In this document: positions 53,297-64,000 of the stretch, piece after piece
How positions within the stretch are numbered: the stretch's first letter is position 1
Layout of the letters: each line of letters opens with the position of its first letter
NCBI RefSeq assembly: GCF_003086295.3
Contig: NC_092051.1
Location: 72,913,772-72,977,771 of the forward strand
Length of the DNA stretch: 64,000 nucleotides
DNA from: Arachis hypogaea
Taxonomy: Eukaryota > Streptophyta > Magnoliopsida > Fabales > Fabaceae
Reading direction: 5' to 3'
The notes under the pieces: generated by a model
Seen by the model: only the letters and a program-made list of their open reading frames with translations
Told to the model about the DNA's origin: nothing
The model's database searches: none
Program-made: the position numbers and the translations under genes

Positions 53297-54979
53297 ACTG
53301 GAAGCGGCACAGGCGTGATAATAGAAAGCAACCAAGGAACCCAAGTTGAGCTCTCCCTTAAGTTCGGGTTCCCGGCCTCCAATAACCAAGCGGAATATGA
53401 AGCATTATTAGCTGGTTTGAAGCTGGCTAAAGAGGTCGGAGCTCAAAAACTCAACATTTACAGCGATTCACAAGTGGTCACATCACAAATAACAGGGAGC
53501 TACCAAGCCAAAGACCCCACCATAAAAAAATATTTGGATAAAACCAAGGAACTACTCGGACAAATCGGGGAATATAAGATCTGCCACATACCCTGCGAAC
53601 AAAATGCCCGAGCTGATGCACTCTCAAAACTAGCCAGCACCAAACCAGGGGGCAACAATAGAAGCCTCATCCAGGAAATATTGCAAAACCCGTCAATCTC
53701 GGAAGAGGAAAAAGTCCTGGCCATAACAAGTCAGGACCAAGGATGGATGACCCCCATAATCAAATACCTCAAAGAAGGAACACTCCCCGCAGAAGAAAAG
53801 GAGGCAAAGAAGTTAACAAGGGAGGCACAGTACTACACCATCATAAACAACATCCTGTACAAAAGAGGAATCTCAATACCTTTACTAAAATGCGTGCCGA
53901 CCTCCAACACAAGGGAAGTGCTAGAAGAAATACACGGCGGCATCTGTGGCAATCATCTCGGAGCACGAGCTCTGGCCAAAAAAGTACTTCGGGCAGGATT
54001 TTATTGGCCAACTCTACAGAAAGAAGCCACAGAATTTGTAAAGACATGTCCACCATGTCAAAAACATGCCAACTTTCACATCGCCCCACCAGAAGAGCTC
54101 ATCAGCATGACTTCGCCTTGGCCGTTTGCAAAATGGGGACTCGATCTTCTCGGCCCCTTCCCACAAGGATCAGGACAAGTTAAATTTCTCATAGTGGGAG
54201 TAGATTACTTTACAAAGTGGATCGAGGCAGAGCCCCTAGCCAATGCCACCGCTCAAAGAAGCCGGAAGTTCTTATATCGAAACATTGTCACAAGGTTCGG
54301 GGTTCCATATTCAATAACCACAGACAATGGCACCCAATTCACAGATGCAGGCTTCGGAAAACTAGTAGCCGACTTGAGTATAAAGCACCAGTACACCTCC
54401 GTCGATCATCCACAAGCCAATGGGCAGGCCGAAGCTGCCAATAAAGTCATATTGGCTGGATTAAAACGGAGATTACAAGATGCAAAGGGAGCCTGGGCAG
54501 AAGAGCTCCCACAGGTCCTGTGGGCATATCGAACAACGCCACATTCCACCACGAAGGAATCCCTCTTCCGATTAGCATACGGAACGGAGGAGATGATTCC
54601 AATAGAGATTGAGGAAGGGTCGCCCAGAGTAGTTCACTATAATGAGGACGCAAACTTCCAACTTCAGAGAGAAGAGCTCGACTTGCTACCCAAAATCCAA
54701 GAAAGAGCTCGAATCAGGGAAGAAGCTCTTAAACGCCGAATGGCTTCCAGATATAATCAAAAGGTAGTGTCGAGAAATTTCACAGAAAATGATCTCATAC
54801 TAATCCGAAATGATATCGGAACAACTCGACCAGGAGAGGGAAAGCTGGCAGCGAACTGGAAAGGGCCTTACCGAATTGTAGAAGTACTTGGAAAGGGCTA
54901 CTACAGACTGTCTGAACTCGATGGACGAGAGCTTCCTAGGTCATGGCATGCCTGCAACCTCAGAAGGTACTACAGTTAG
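53297..54979 (+). pseudogene. second RNase H and integrase of element F
   Basis: The second RNase H has all four acidic positions: YVDGSS (just upstream of the TAA), NNQAEYEALLAGL, IYSDSQVVTSQI and ARADALSKLAS. The integrase has the zinc region GGICGNHLGARALAKKVL ... CPPCQKHAN and core acids in WGLDLLGPFPQ, TTDNGTQFTDAG and QANGQAEAANK, then ALKRRMASRYN and the C-terminal KGPYRIVEVLGKGYYRL ... WHACNLRRYY. Open for 554 codons from the Met at 53315 to TAG 54977-54979. Two RNase H domains are a hallmark of the Tat/Ogre lineage. Confidence 0.92.
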
Positions 54980-55390
54980 AAAAGATAAAAGATCTCATCA
55001 TTGGATGCACTCTTTTTCCTGAAAAGGTTTTTTAATGAGGCACCAAGTTGAGACTCAGACAATCTCATATGTATATACTTGCACTCTTCCTTTAAATAAA
55101 ATATATTTTAGATATTCTACAAAGATTTCAAGACGCATTAATCTGAAGTATTCATCGTCCGATTATAAAGCAACAGATCGGCAGAAAGTGAAAAATAATT
55201 TCACTGCACGATCACGATAAAGACAACTGTCCGATAAAGGTGAAAACGCGATTCACCCAAAGGATGATCCAGAAATGACAACCACTTTCTATAGATCGGC
55301 AAAGATGAACACAGAATAATGTAAGAAGTTATCGAAAGTGATCCAAAAAAGAACCTGACGAGGTCTTACGGAATGCTAAAATAATAACTT
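54980..55390 (+). other. 3' UTR of element F, first part
   Basis: No gene. A TTTTTCCTGAAAAGGTTTTTT inverted stretch at about 55013-55033 follows the pol stop and resembles the post-integrase segment of Tat elements. Confidence 0.5.
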
Positions 55391-55399
55391 AAAGACTGG

Positions 55400-56290
55400 C
55401 CGACATTGAGAAGTCGGACCAAGTCAACCCAAGTTATAAGTAAACCCTGGAAAGAGGTCTAGCCAACCCTATTAAAGAGGATTACTTTAACTTAGAAGGG
55501 CTCGACATGACAAAGTCAGCCCAAAATTAAAAGTTATCAACATAGTCCCTGAAAGAGATCTGACAAAGATCCAAGAAAGAGGACTACAAATAACTTAAAG
55601 GAGACCGATATAACCAAGTCGGACTCCTACTACTTAAAAGTTATCAACGTAGTCCCTGAAAGAGATCTGACAAAGATCCAAGAAAGAGGACTACAAATAA
55701 CTTAAAGGAGACCGATATAACCAAGTCGGACTCCTACAACTTAAAAGTTATCAATGTAGTCCCTGAAAGAGATCTGACAAAGATCCAAGAAAGAGGACTA
55801 CAAATAACTTAAAGGAGACCGATATAACCAAGTCAGACTCCTACTACTTAAAAGTTATCAATGTAGTCCCTGAAAGAGATCTGACAAAGATCCAAGAAAG
55901 AGGACTACAAATAACTTAAAGGAGACCGATATAACCAAGTCGGACTCCTACTACTTAAAAGTTATTAACATAGTCCTTGAAAGAGATCTGACAAAGATCC
56001 AAGAAAGAGGACTACAAATAACTTAAAGGAGACCGATATAACCAAGTCGGACTCCTACAACTAAAAAGTTATAAAAGTAATCCCTGAAAGAGATCGGACA
56101 AAGATCCAAGAAAGAGGATTACAAAAATAACTTAAAGGAGACCGATATGACCAAGTCGGACTCCTACAACTGGAAAGTTATCGAAGCAATCCCTGAAAGA
56201 GACCTGACAAAGATCCAGGAAAGGGATTACAAAAATAACTTAGAAAAGGACTGCGAAAACAACTCGGAGGACTAACTTGAAGAAATCGGT
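55400..56290 (+). repeat. 107-bp tandem repeat in element F 3' UTR
   Basis: The word GACTCCTAC recurs at 55622, 55729, 55836, 55943, 56050 and 56159, giving a period of 107 bp (109 for the last). Each unit holds AGTCCCTGAAAGAGATC and GGAGACCGATAT. The central units are nearly identical; the ends (55400-55520, 56160-56290) are diverged. Confidence 0.9.
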
Positions 56291-56480
56291 TACAAATCGT
56301 CAGAAATACAAGCCGGAGCAAGAACGAACCAAAAATCAAGTTAGACCTACCTAGTCACAACCACAAAGGATTCAAGATACAAAGTACAAAGCAATCCAAA
56401 AGAGATACCAAGTCAAGCACAAAAGCGCGATATCATCCACAAGGTTATAAAAGCCTCAGAGGCCACTAAAACCTATCTCA
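56291..56480 (+). other. End of element F 3' UTR and junction with G
   Basis: No gene. Somewhere around 56470-56485 the sequence changes to the coding region of element G with no LTR between. Confidence 0.55.
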
Positions 56481-56972
56481 AAAAAGTTGCCATCATCCTT
56501 CACAACATTCAAGTGGGTAAAATTCATATCCCTTAGCTTTCTAATTCCACTTGAATATGGGCTACTGGAGACGGATGGTCAACTTAGAGCTCTTTGTGGC
56601 ATTAAGAGTAAGAGAAAGAGGGTCAGTGGTAAGAACTGTCCTGCAAAGTTCATTATGGTTGAAAGCTTTAAGTTTAAACGCAAAGGTTGGTATAAAGCTC
56701 AACTGAATGGGTCTAGGAAGCTGTTTGGATGACTCAGTGAGAATTCTGACTGTTCACCACCCAAGTGGAAAAATGATGATCAACAAGACGATGGGTGCAA
56801 AGGCAAGGTCTGGGACCCCGGAATTCAATCTAGAAATCAACACTCTTGGGGCCTTGTCACTTGCTTTAACTTACTCGAAGGCTTTCTGCGCCTAGTTTGG
56901 GATCCCAGAGGCCATTGGAATCACAAACATTGGTGGAGATTCCTGGATGAGTTCAAGCACAAGCCATCATAA
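56481..56972 (+). pseudogene. Conserved C-terminal domain of the H-type protein in element G (partial)
   Basis: The frame carries FKWVKFISLSFLIPLEYGL, DGQLRALCGIKSKRKR, KFIMVESFKFKRKGW and GSRKLFG, then TGA at 56730-56732, and continues in the same frame with PPKWKNDDQQDDGCKGKVWDP and HKHWWRFLDEFKHKPS to TAA at 56970-56972. It matches H residues 368-521 along its length, with about 20 extra residues near the end (SWGLVTCFNLLEGF). The N-terminal part is lost at the junction with F. Family not recognised. Confidence 0.75.
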
Positions 56973-56989
56973 CAGGGAGCTCACCAAAT

Positions 56990-57039
56990 GTCCAACTTAA
57001 GGACTTTAACTAAAAGTGCTAGGTGGGAGACAACCCACC
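56990..57039 (+). promoter_or_regulatory. Two-hairpin cassette (element G)
   Basis: GTCC-AACTTAA-GGAC (56990-57004) and GGTGGG-AGACAA-CCCACC (57022-57039), 17 nt after the ORF stop. Confidence 0.7.
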
Positions 57040-58257
57040 ATGGTATAATCGTTCCTTTTTTATTTTTTATTTAGTTTATTTGTTTTCGAGTTTTATTTTA
57101 TTTTATTATATTGAACCTGGAGCTTTGCATCACATTCATATTAACACTGCATTCTGCATTTTTTTCAGATAAAAAAAAAACACACACGCGACGCGGCAGT
57201 GTCGCTGTCGTGTCCGTGTCACCAGTGCAATGAGAAGAAAAGAAGACGAACAGAAAGTCACACGATAGCGTGGCTGGAGGCACGCCTTTAGCATAATTTG
57301 ACCCCATGCGACCGCGTAACTGACACGTCCGCGTCAGGTGGGAACATTGGCCTCCTATGCGACCGCGTCACCCACGCGGCCGTGTGACCTGAAATCGACG
57401 TCAAAAGGGTGTATGGCCGAAAGTTGTGCTGGAGTAGGGCTGGACTCGTGCTAGAAGCCCAAGTCCTCCCACGCGTCTGCGTCATATTGGAAATAAGGCC
57501 ATCCACGCGATCGCGTCAACCACGCGATCGCGTCACCCCAAATTTTGGCAATAAGCAAACTGAACAGAGAGTTGTGCGAACGCGAGGCTGCCTCGCGCCA
57601 ATCGCACAAATCAGGCCACGCGATCGCGTGACCCACGCGTCCGCGTCACCTGAACTTATTGCGCACCACGCGACCGCGTCACCCACGCGTCCGCGTCGCC
57701 AGCGTCGCACAACCTATCCAAATTAGTGCCAATTTTCTTATCTTCTCTTCTCTAATTCTAATTTTCTATCTTTTCTTATTCTTTTCGCTTTCTTTCTTAC
57801 TTTATTTCTTTCACTTCTCATTCCTTTTCACCTTCATTCTATTTTATTTAATTTAATTGCATATTTTCATTCATTACATATTTTTTTTTCTAAATTTATT
57901 ATTTTACCATTGGTGTTCAAATGTTCTTATTCAACTATTACATCTTTTCTGATATTTTCTTGGTGCTTAATGACTTGTTTAATTCTGATTGAGTAATATT
58001 ATTTAAATCAATGCCAATTTTTTATATCTGTATTACTTTTGCATTGACATGAATTTATATTATCTCTCCTTCCCCACTCTCTTTCCCATTGTTGTACATT
58101 TTGTACCACTGGCATGCCATGGCTTCTATTGTTTTCTCAGTTGCATGTTGTAGCTACCATGTAATTGAGACCCTTATTATCTGGCATTAACACCCATATT
58201 TTATTTATTTTCTATCTTTATTTTTGGGTTAATTTTTCTTTTCCTTCTTCTTTCAGG
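57040..58257 (+). other. Spacer of element G with CGCG-rich block
   Basis: No gene. 57180-57710 is rich in ACGCGACCGCGTCACCCACGC-like words, as in A at 8110-8640. 57725-57900 is C/T-rich. Confidence 0.55.
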
Positions 58258-58400
58258 ATGGCCACCCGGAAGGAAACCGGAAGACGTTTGCATGGGGAGA
58301 CAGACAAGTCCATCTGCAAAATCTTGAAGAAAAGCATCAGTTGGAGCAACCCGTCCACCTGCACATCTCAGCATGCACCGAGGACGGTACAATCTTTAAG
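58258..58400 (+). pseudogene. Remnant of A-type accessory ORF in element G
   Basis: ATGGCCACCCGGAAGG at 58258 (after TTTCAG) matches the start and GCACCGAGGACGGT (58375) the end of A's accessory ORF; the middle domain is deleted to about 120 bp. The two ends are in different frames here. Confidence 0.6.
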
Positions 58401-58411
58401 TGTGGGGAGGT
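58375..58411 (+). promoter_or_regulatory. Internal hairpin-polypurine module (element G)
   Basis: GCACCG-AGGA-CGGTAC then AAGTGTGGGGAGGT (58398-58411), identical to the terminal tract of this element at 59866-59879. Confidence 0.6.
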
Positions 58412-59156
58412 CGATACCAATCTCCATGGGTTAGTTATTTCCTGACTCAACACCAAAACTTTTATTTTATTTGTTTGTTCATTGTTGCATTTTCATGTTT
58501 GATTTCATATTTGTTTAATTTTGTGCATATTTTACCACTTGGTTGAAGTAATATTTTCTTTTTCAAGAAATCTTTTAGAGCATTTCACTAATTTGAATAA
58601 AATTTAATGTTACACTTGTTTGAAGAAATATTATACTGGAACATGGTTTAGAGCTCGAACACACAAAACCTGTGAGATTTTTGAACCTATTTGAATTGGT
58701 TGCATTTTATCAACCAATATTCTGTTTTAGTGTGTATTTTTCTCTCTAAAATTGTGATCTTTGTCTTGCTTAATTCTATATTTCCATTATTTGATGTATG
58801 CATACACTTACATGATTGAGGCCTTTGTTTCACTGAGCTTACATACCCATATGGCCTTACCTTTCATTATCCTTTTCAAACCAATTTGAGCCTATTTTAC
58901 CCCTTTTATTTTTTATTTTAGCTCATCACTAACTCTAAGCGGAAAACAATAATGTCCTTAATTTGAATCCTTGGTTAGCTTAGACTAGTGAGGGTGCTTA
59001 TGATTTAAGTGTGGGAAAAGTGGGTTTCGAAACATTTGGTTTGAGAATTAGGTGTTATATATCTTTATGAAAATGTGAAAGAAATGTTTAGGACATGTTC
59101 ATGCATTCAATAATTTAATCATATGCATTGAGAAAAACAAAAGAAAAAGAAAAAGA

Positions 59157-59208
<52 letters not shown>

Positions 59209-59841
59209 AGAGAGAAAAAGAAAGAAAAAGAGAAAATAAGTAAAAAGGGACAAAATACCCCAAAGTAAATGGTGAAAGCAATGCATATCTACTGTACTTG
59301 AAATTAGAATGCATGAAAATGTGGAAAACAAGGTTAATGGATAGTTAGATGTGGTATTATGATTACATGGATTGTCTAAAGTTAGGTGAAAAGTTTGAGT
59401 TAATTAAGGATTCAGATTTTAGTCCACTTGGCCAAATACAATCCTACCTTGACCCTAACCCCATTACAACCCTTAAAAGACCTCTTGATATGTGTATCTG
59501 TGCATTAAATTTATGTTGATTGGTAGAAGAAGAGCAAGCCTTAGAAAGCAAGGTTAGTAGAGAATTGAGAGAATCGAACCTAAAACACTTGAGTGATTAG
59601 AGTGTATACACTACCAGTGAGGGTTCGATGCTCAATTCCTTGTTCCCTGCTTTCATGAGCTATTTTCTTCTTGCAAGTTTACTTGTACTTTACTTTGTAT
59701 GATTTGAATTAGTGGAATCTGATTTATATTTGTCTTGGAGAACTTATTTTACTTTTAACCAAGTAGGTAGAAACATTCTGCATATAGTTGCATTTCATAC
59801 ATTCTACCATTTTCCTTCACCTTTATAGTTTCTCTTGAGCT
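58412..59841 (+). other. 3' UTR of element G between polypurine tracts
   Basis: Noncoding, colinear with A and H. Includes an (AT)n microsatellite at 59166-59205. Confidence 0.55.
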
Positions 59842-59879
59842 TAGCATGAGGACATGCTATTGTTTAAGTGTGGGGAGGT
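59842..59879 (+). promoter_or_regulatory. Hairpin and terminal polypurine tract of element G
   Basis: TAGCATG-AGGA-CATGCTA (59842-59859) followed by AAGTGTGGGGAGGT (59866-59879), abutting the LTR. Confidence 0.75.
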
Positions 59880-61321
59880 TGATAAACCACTATTTTATGG
59901 TTTATCTTGTGCTCAATTGAGTGGATTTTATTAACTCTTTACCCACTTATTCATACTATTTGCATGGTTTTACAACTCCTTCCTGATTTTGTGCTATGAT
60001 TGAAAACATGCTTCTTTGATCTTATATTTGCTTATTATTAATCCTCTCTTATTACCATTAGATGACTTGATATGTGTGTTAAGTTCTTTCAGAGATTATA
60101 GGGCAAGAATGGCTTGGAGGATGGAAAAGAAGCATGCAAAAGTGGAAGGAGTACAAGACGTTGAAGAAACTGCAAAGCTGTCAGCCTGACCTCTTTGCAT
60201 TCAAACAGTCATAACTTGAGCTACAGCGGTCCAAACGACGCAGTTCCAGTTGCGTTGGAAAGTTAACGTCCGGGGCTTCGATTTGATATATAATATCCCA
60301 TAATTGCCCGACCGCTAGGCGACGCGACCGCGTGCTCCATGCGGACGCGTCGCAGTGACGAAAATTCAGCATGTTGAATTCGCAACCAGCGAATTCTGGG
60401 TTGTTTCTGACCCAGTTCTCGGCCCAGAAAACACAGATTAGAGGCTGTAAACTGGAGGTATGTATCCATTCATAATCACACTCTCATATTTACAATTTTA
60501 AGATTTAGATGTAGTTTTTAGAGAGAGAGGTTCTCTCCTCTCTCTTAGGATTAGGATTTAGGATTTCTCTTAGTTTTAGGAGCGACTCTCAATCACAGGT
60601 TCTTTATTTTTATTTATTTTCCCAATTTAATTTATGAACTTTTCCATGTTATGATTTGAATATTTTATTTAATATAATTTGAGGTATTTCAGACTTATGA
60701 TTGCTCTCTTTAATTTATTAATGCTCTGTGTTTATCCAAGTTATTTTCATTCAAGTAGACTTTCTTCCCTTTTGGCTTTGGTTGAATCATTGTAAACACT
60801 TGAGTTATCAAACTCATTGTTGATTGAAAATTAGAATTCTTCAAGAATTAATTCGAGTTCCAATAACTCTAGCCTTTCCCAAGGAAAGACTAGGACCTAA
60901 GGAATAAAAATTAATTCATCCACTTAACTTACCTTCATAGTTAGAGGTCAACAAAGTGGGAGAAAAATCTAATTCTCATTACAATTGATAAGGATAACAA
61001 GGATAGGACTTCCTATTTTCATACCTTGCCAAGAGTTTATTTTATAGTTATTTATTTATTTTATTCTTCTTATGCAACATACTGCTCCCTAATTTCTAAA
61101 ACCCCTAATTTACAAACTCATAATCAATAATAAGAACATACCTCCCTGCAATTCCTTGAGAAGACCCGAGGTTTAAATACTCGGTTATCAATAATAAAAA
61201 GGGGTTTGTTACTTGTGACAACCAAAACGTTTGTGTGAAAGGACTTTTGAAGGTTTAGAAACTATACTTGCAACGAAGATTTATCCGCAAATTTCTAGAC
61301 CACGCAAAAGTTCTCTCATCA
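59880..61321 (+). repeat. 3' LTR of element G
   Basis: About 1442 bp, TGATAAACC to CTCATCA by comparison with A and H. Hairpin CCGAG-9nt-CTCGG at 61166-61184 after AAGACC. A short CGCG-rich patch (60308-60360) matches the vocabulary of A's LTR. Confidence 0.8.
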
Positions 61322-62533
61322 GGCACGCCAGGAGCTGGGCGTGGCACACCAGTACTAAAGTCCAGAGAAGAAGTCCAAGCATACATGTGGGCGTGGCACG
61401 CCAGAGACTGGGCGTGGCACTTGAGCAAAGGGGCGTCGCACGCCAACTCACCATTCCAAGAAGAACCTTCACTATGGCGTGCCACTTGGTATCGAAGTCG
61501 TGGCACGCCAGCCCAAAGAAGTCACTTGGGCGTGCCACTTGAGAACCCAGGGGTGGCACCTCAAGCTTGAAGAGTTCACAAATCCATGGGCGTGCCACTT
61601 GAGCAGCATGGCGTGGCACGCTGGTACAATAATCCAGAGAAGGGGGTTGAAGGCAATTAAAGACTGGGCGTGCCACTTGAGCAACTAAGCGTGGCACGCC
61701 AATGCACAAAGGATCAAAAGCAAGGACTGGGCGTGCCACTTGGTATCGAAGGCGTGGCATGCAAACCTTGGCATTTCACTATGGCGTGCCACTTGAAGAC
61801 TGAGGCGTGGCACGCCAACCACTGGAACCAAGACAAGATCATGGGCGTGGCACGCCAGCCTCTAGGCATGGCACGCTGGTTTAAGTTTCCAGAGAGGTGA
61901 AGGAGGCCAATTACATGGGGCGTGCCACTTGGTATCAAAGGCGTGGCACGCCATTCACTATTCTTCATTTAGGCGTGCCACTTGAGCAACCAGGCATGGC
62001 ACGCTAGTGTCATTCAGAGCAAAGCATTGGTGCGTGCCACTTGAGTTCGTGGTGTGGCACGCCAAACAGAGGAACCACTCACTCACAAAAGGGGCGTGGC
62101 ACGCCTGACCCTGGGCGTGCCACGCTAGTTCAACTTTCCAGAGAAGCCTAGCCAAGCACAAAGCAAGGGCGTGGCATGCCAGACCTTGGGTGTGGCATGC
62201 TAGTACAAGTTTCCAGAGGCAAAGAGAAGTGAGAAAGGAAAGGGGCGTGCCACTTGAGCTCGAAGGCGTGGCACGCCAACACAAGAAATCCACTATGGCG
62301 TGCCACTTGAGTTCGAAGGCGTGGCACGCCAAGGTTGAGAGAGGGACGAGCGTGCCACTTGAAGGATTAGGCGTGGCATGCCAAGCTGGAAATGAAGGGC
62401 ACGTGACATGCCAGAGAAGCGCCAGCCACACGCCAGCTAAGAAGTCATGCTTATTGAGTGTTTTCTTTTCCCTCCAAAATGTAATTTTCCTTTTTCACTT
62501 TTGTAATTCTTTTATCTTACTAGGAGTAGTATA
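61322..62533. repeat. GGCGTGGCACGCC repeat block (probable LTR fragment)
   Basis: 61322-62430 alternates GGGCGTGCCACTTGAG and GGCGTGGCACGCCA words some 20-70 bp apart, more than 30 occurrences. Units are self-complementary around GGCGTG/CACGCC. Open frames on both strands reflect the repeat. It is probably part of the LTR of a further element family, cut by G on the left and by the next LTR at 62534. Confidence 0.6.
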
Positions 62534-64000
62534 TGTAACGACCCAATTTTCAATATGTTTAGATCATACCAGAAACTGAGCACTACCAATTTGTCTTCGT
62601 AATTATTATCTATTATTTTATCATATGAGCCTGATTCATTGTTAAAAACGTAGTTAATTTGCGGGGTATTTTTTTTTTTGAAAACATTTGGATTAATAGG
62701 CGAAATTGTTCATAATCAATTCACAACTGATAACAGATAAAACGGTTATAAACAACCACACATAAATACATCACAAGCAGTTAACAACATTCATGATCCA
62801 ACTTTTATTTAAGTATAGACTTTTAGTTAGAACACCACTAGATATAGCTAGATAATAACTATATACATATATATACATACAACATCCTAGGCCCTGACCT
62901 GTTCAAGAAGTCCCTAAGCTGGCACCCAGGCTAGCCTAGACTCTATACTCACCTAGTCCCTCTAAACTACTAAAGCGAGGGAAAGTACGTTCTAAGTCTT
63001 CAAAAATCAAGCCAGGTGGAACATCAGCAAAAGGTAGAACATCATTTACTACTCCTTTGCACGATCAGACATTGCCATATAACATCTCTCTGGTACCTCA
63101 TCAAGTAGCCACACAACACGGGTCTCGTACACAGGATTTAGGCTAAAGTGCGCATATGAACGGGGTGCAGACGTTGGCTGGTCTCACAGTATATACATAT
63201 AAACAGAAACGGAGTTCACTCTAGACTCAGAAGACTACCTAGAGCGGAATCCTTTTTTGTGTACGATCGTCAATGAATTACGGAAGGGAACTGATGCTTC
63301 CATCTGAAGGGGGAAGGGAGAGAGAAGGGGTAAGAACTGGGGAGTTCTTAGTAGGGCCGGGGTTATTAGTTAAGTTCATTAATTCCATGTTGTTTAGCAG
63401 ATAAATAGCAGAATACCGAGAAGCAGTAGACAGAAGAAACAGATAAATAGAGAAAATCAAAAGTAAAACACAAACAAAAGAATACAAGAAAACAAAACAC
63501 AAACACAGAGAATAGAATGAAAACAAAGAAAGCATACATTCAAACGACAATCATAACAGAGGAAATGCGCAACTAAGTATGATGCATGTCTGTCCTATGC
63601 AGGCCATGAGCTCACGTGTCGGTTTACACCCTACAGCCCGACATTACCTAGGAACTAGTCCTAGATATGGCTTATTTTCTGTAGGTGAACTTCGGCCTAC
63701 CGAAATAGCACTCCCGTAAGTGAACTTCGGCTTACAAGAATAGTCTAAACACAACACAACAACTTTCTGTAGGTGAACTTCGGCCTACAGAAATAACACC
63801 TCTGTAAGTGAACTTCGGCTTACAGAAATAGTCTAATTACAGCACAACAACTTTCTGTAGGTGAACTTCGGCCTATAGAAATAGCACCTCTGTAAGTGAA
63901 CTTCGGCTTACAGAAATAGCGCCCCTGTAAGTGAACTTCGGCTTACAGGTATTACAACTCTCTGTAGGTGAACTTCGGCCTACAGAAGCAACACCCTGAG
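62534..64000 (+). repeat. Probable chromovirus (Tekay-like) LTR, partial
   Basis: Begins TGTAACGACCC at 62534, a start I associate with legume Tekay/Del LTRs (from memory). No coding sequence is seen. The right end carries a hairpin array (63670-64000). Confidence 0.5.
63670..64000 (+). repeat. GTAGGTGAACTTCGGCCTAC hairpin array
   Basis: Eight copies of GTA(G/A)GTGAACTTCGGC(C/T)TAC at about 63681, 63716, 63769, 63803, 63856, 63891, 63926 and 63964. GG copies pair with CC and AG copies with CT, so each forms a stem around TGAACTTCG, often lengthened by TTTCT/AGAAA. The array may continue beyond the window. Confidence 0.85.

Larger units (their letters stand above)
49288..56480 (+). mobile_element. 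Element F: Tat/Ogre-type Ty3/gypsy retrotransposon, 3'-truncated
   Basis: The 5' LTR starts TGTTCATACCC at 49288; a primer binding site, gag, protease, RT, two RNase H domains and integrase follow, then a 3' UTR with 107-bp tandem repeats. No second LTR is present: at about 56480 the sequence changes to element G. The tandem RNase H arrangement and lack of an accessory ORF separate F from the A/D/E/H group. Base composition is more GC-balanced than its neighbours. At least three frameshifts and five nonsense codons inactivate it. Confidence 0.88.
56481..61321 (+). mobile_element. Element G: H-like non-autonomous retrotransposon, 5'-truncated
   Basis: Begins inside a gene homologous to the C-terminal domain of H, then the two-hairpin cassette, an accessory ORF remnant, internal and terminal hairpin-polypurine modules, and a 3' LTR (59880-61321). 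The 5' LTR and front of the interior are missing, replaced by F. Shares LTR start TGATAAACC and 3' UTR with A and H. Confidence 0.85.

Noticed and set aside
59166..59206. (AT)n tract as an origin or matrix attachment site
   Set aside because: A plain microsatellite; nothing else in the sequence supports such a role.
61231..62431. Several overlapping open frames around the GGCGTGGCACGCC block
   Set aside because: Both strands and all frames are open because of the repeat; peptides such as WHA and LEV simply repeat.

Overview
The window is plant nuclear DNA built almost entirely of nested LTR retrotransposons. I see no host protein gene, rRNA or convincing tRNA gene. The LTR start TGATGAGCGGATAATTTATACGC, which I recognise from FIDEL-like Ty3/gypsy elements, together with the Gag and Pol types, suggests a legume and most likely peanut (Arachis). 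That identification rests on memory, not on a search. Every complete 5' leader seen (A, B, C, D, E, F, H) has a primer binding site reading TGGCGCCGTTGCCGGGGA or a near match, complementary to the 3' end of tRNA-Asp.

Layout. (1) 1-16484: element B, minus strand, FIDEL-like; its gag start lies at 1-309 and its 5' LTR at 14843-16484. Element A (877-13607, plus, target duplication CTTTC) is inserted in its leader. A is a nearly complete Athila-like element: gag-protease-RT-RNase H-integrase followed by a 3' accessory ORF. (2) 16485-17782: older repeat DNA. (3) 17783-20041: 5' LTR and leader of element C, same family as B but on the plus strand. (4) 20042-49287: element D, a gag-protease element without RT, inserted in C. 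D is itself broken by H (26861-34973, target duplication GAAAG) in its accessory ORF, by E (38623-49190, minus strand, target duplication AGAGT) in its 3' LTR, and by F at 49288. (5) 49288 to about 56480: F, a Tat/Ogre-type element with two RNase H domains, truncated at the 3' end. (6) About 56481-61321: G, the 3' part and 3' LTR of an H-like element. (7) 61322-62533: GGCGTGGCACGCC repeat block. (8) 62534-64000: start of a probable chromovirus (Tekay-like) LTR.

How the pieces relate. A is the only element of its group here with RT and integrase. H and G share A's LTR termini, polypurine tract, 3' UTR and traces of its accessory ORF, but carry an unrecognised protein in place of gag-pol; they are probably mobilised in trans. 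D and E share a reduced plan (gag, protease, an integrase-C-terminus-like tail, accessory ORF) and must also borrow RT and integrase.

The most interesting signals are RNA-like. Several short hairpins recur in these elements with the same loop and position but compensating stem changes: a two-hairpin cassette after the main ORF; a hairpin with an AGGA or GGGA loop just upstream of the polypurine tract, duplicated internally with the tract in A, G and H; a multi-stem element of about 130 nt in the 3' UTRs of D (two copies) and E; and a hairpin after GACC near the LTR 3' end. Most breaks in the coding frames are single nonsense codons explicable as C-to-T or G-to-A transitions.
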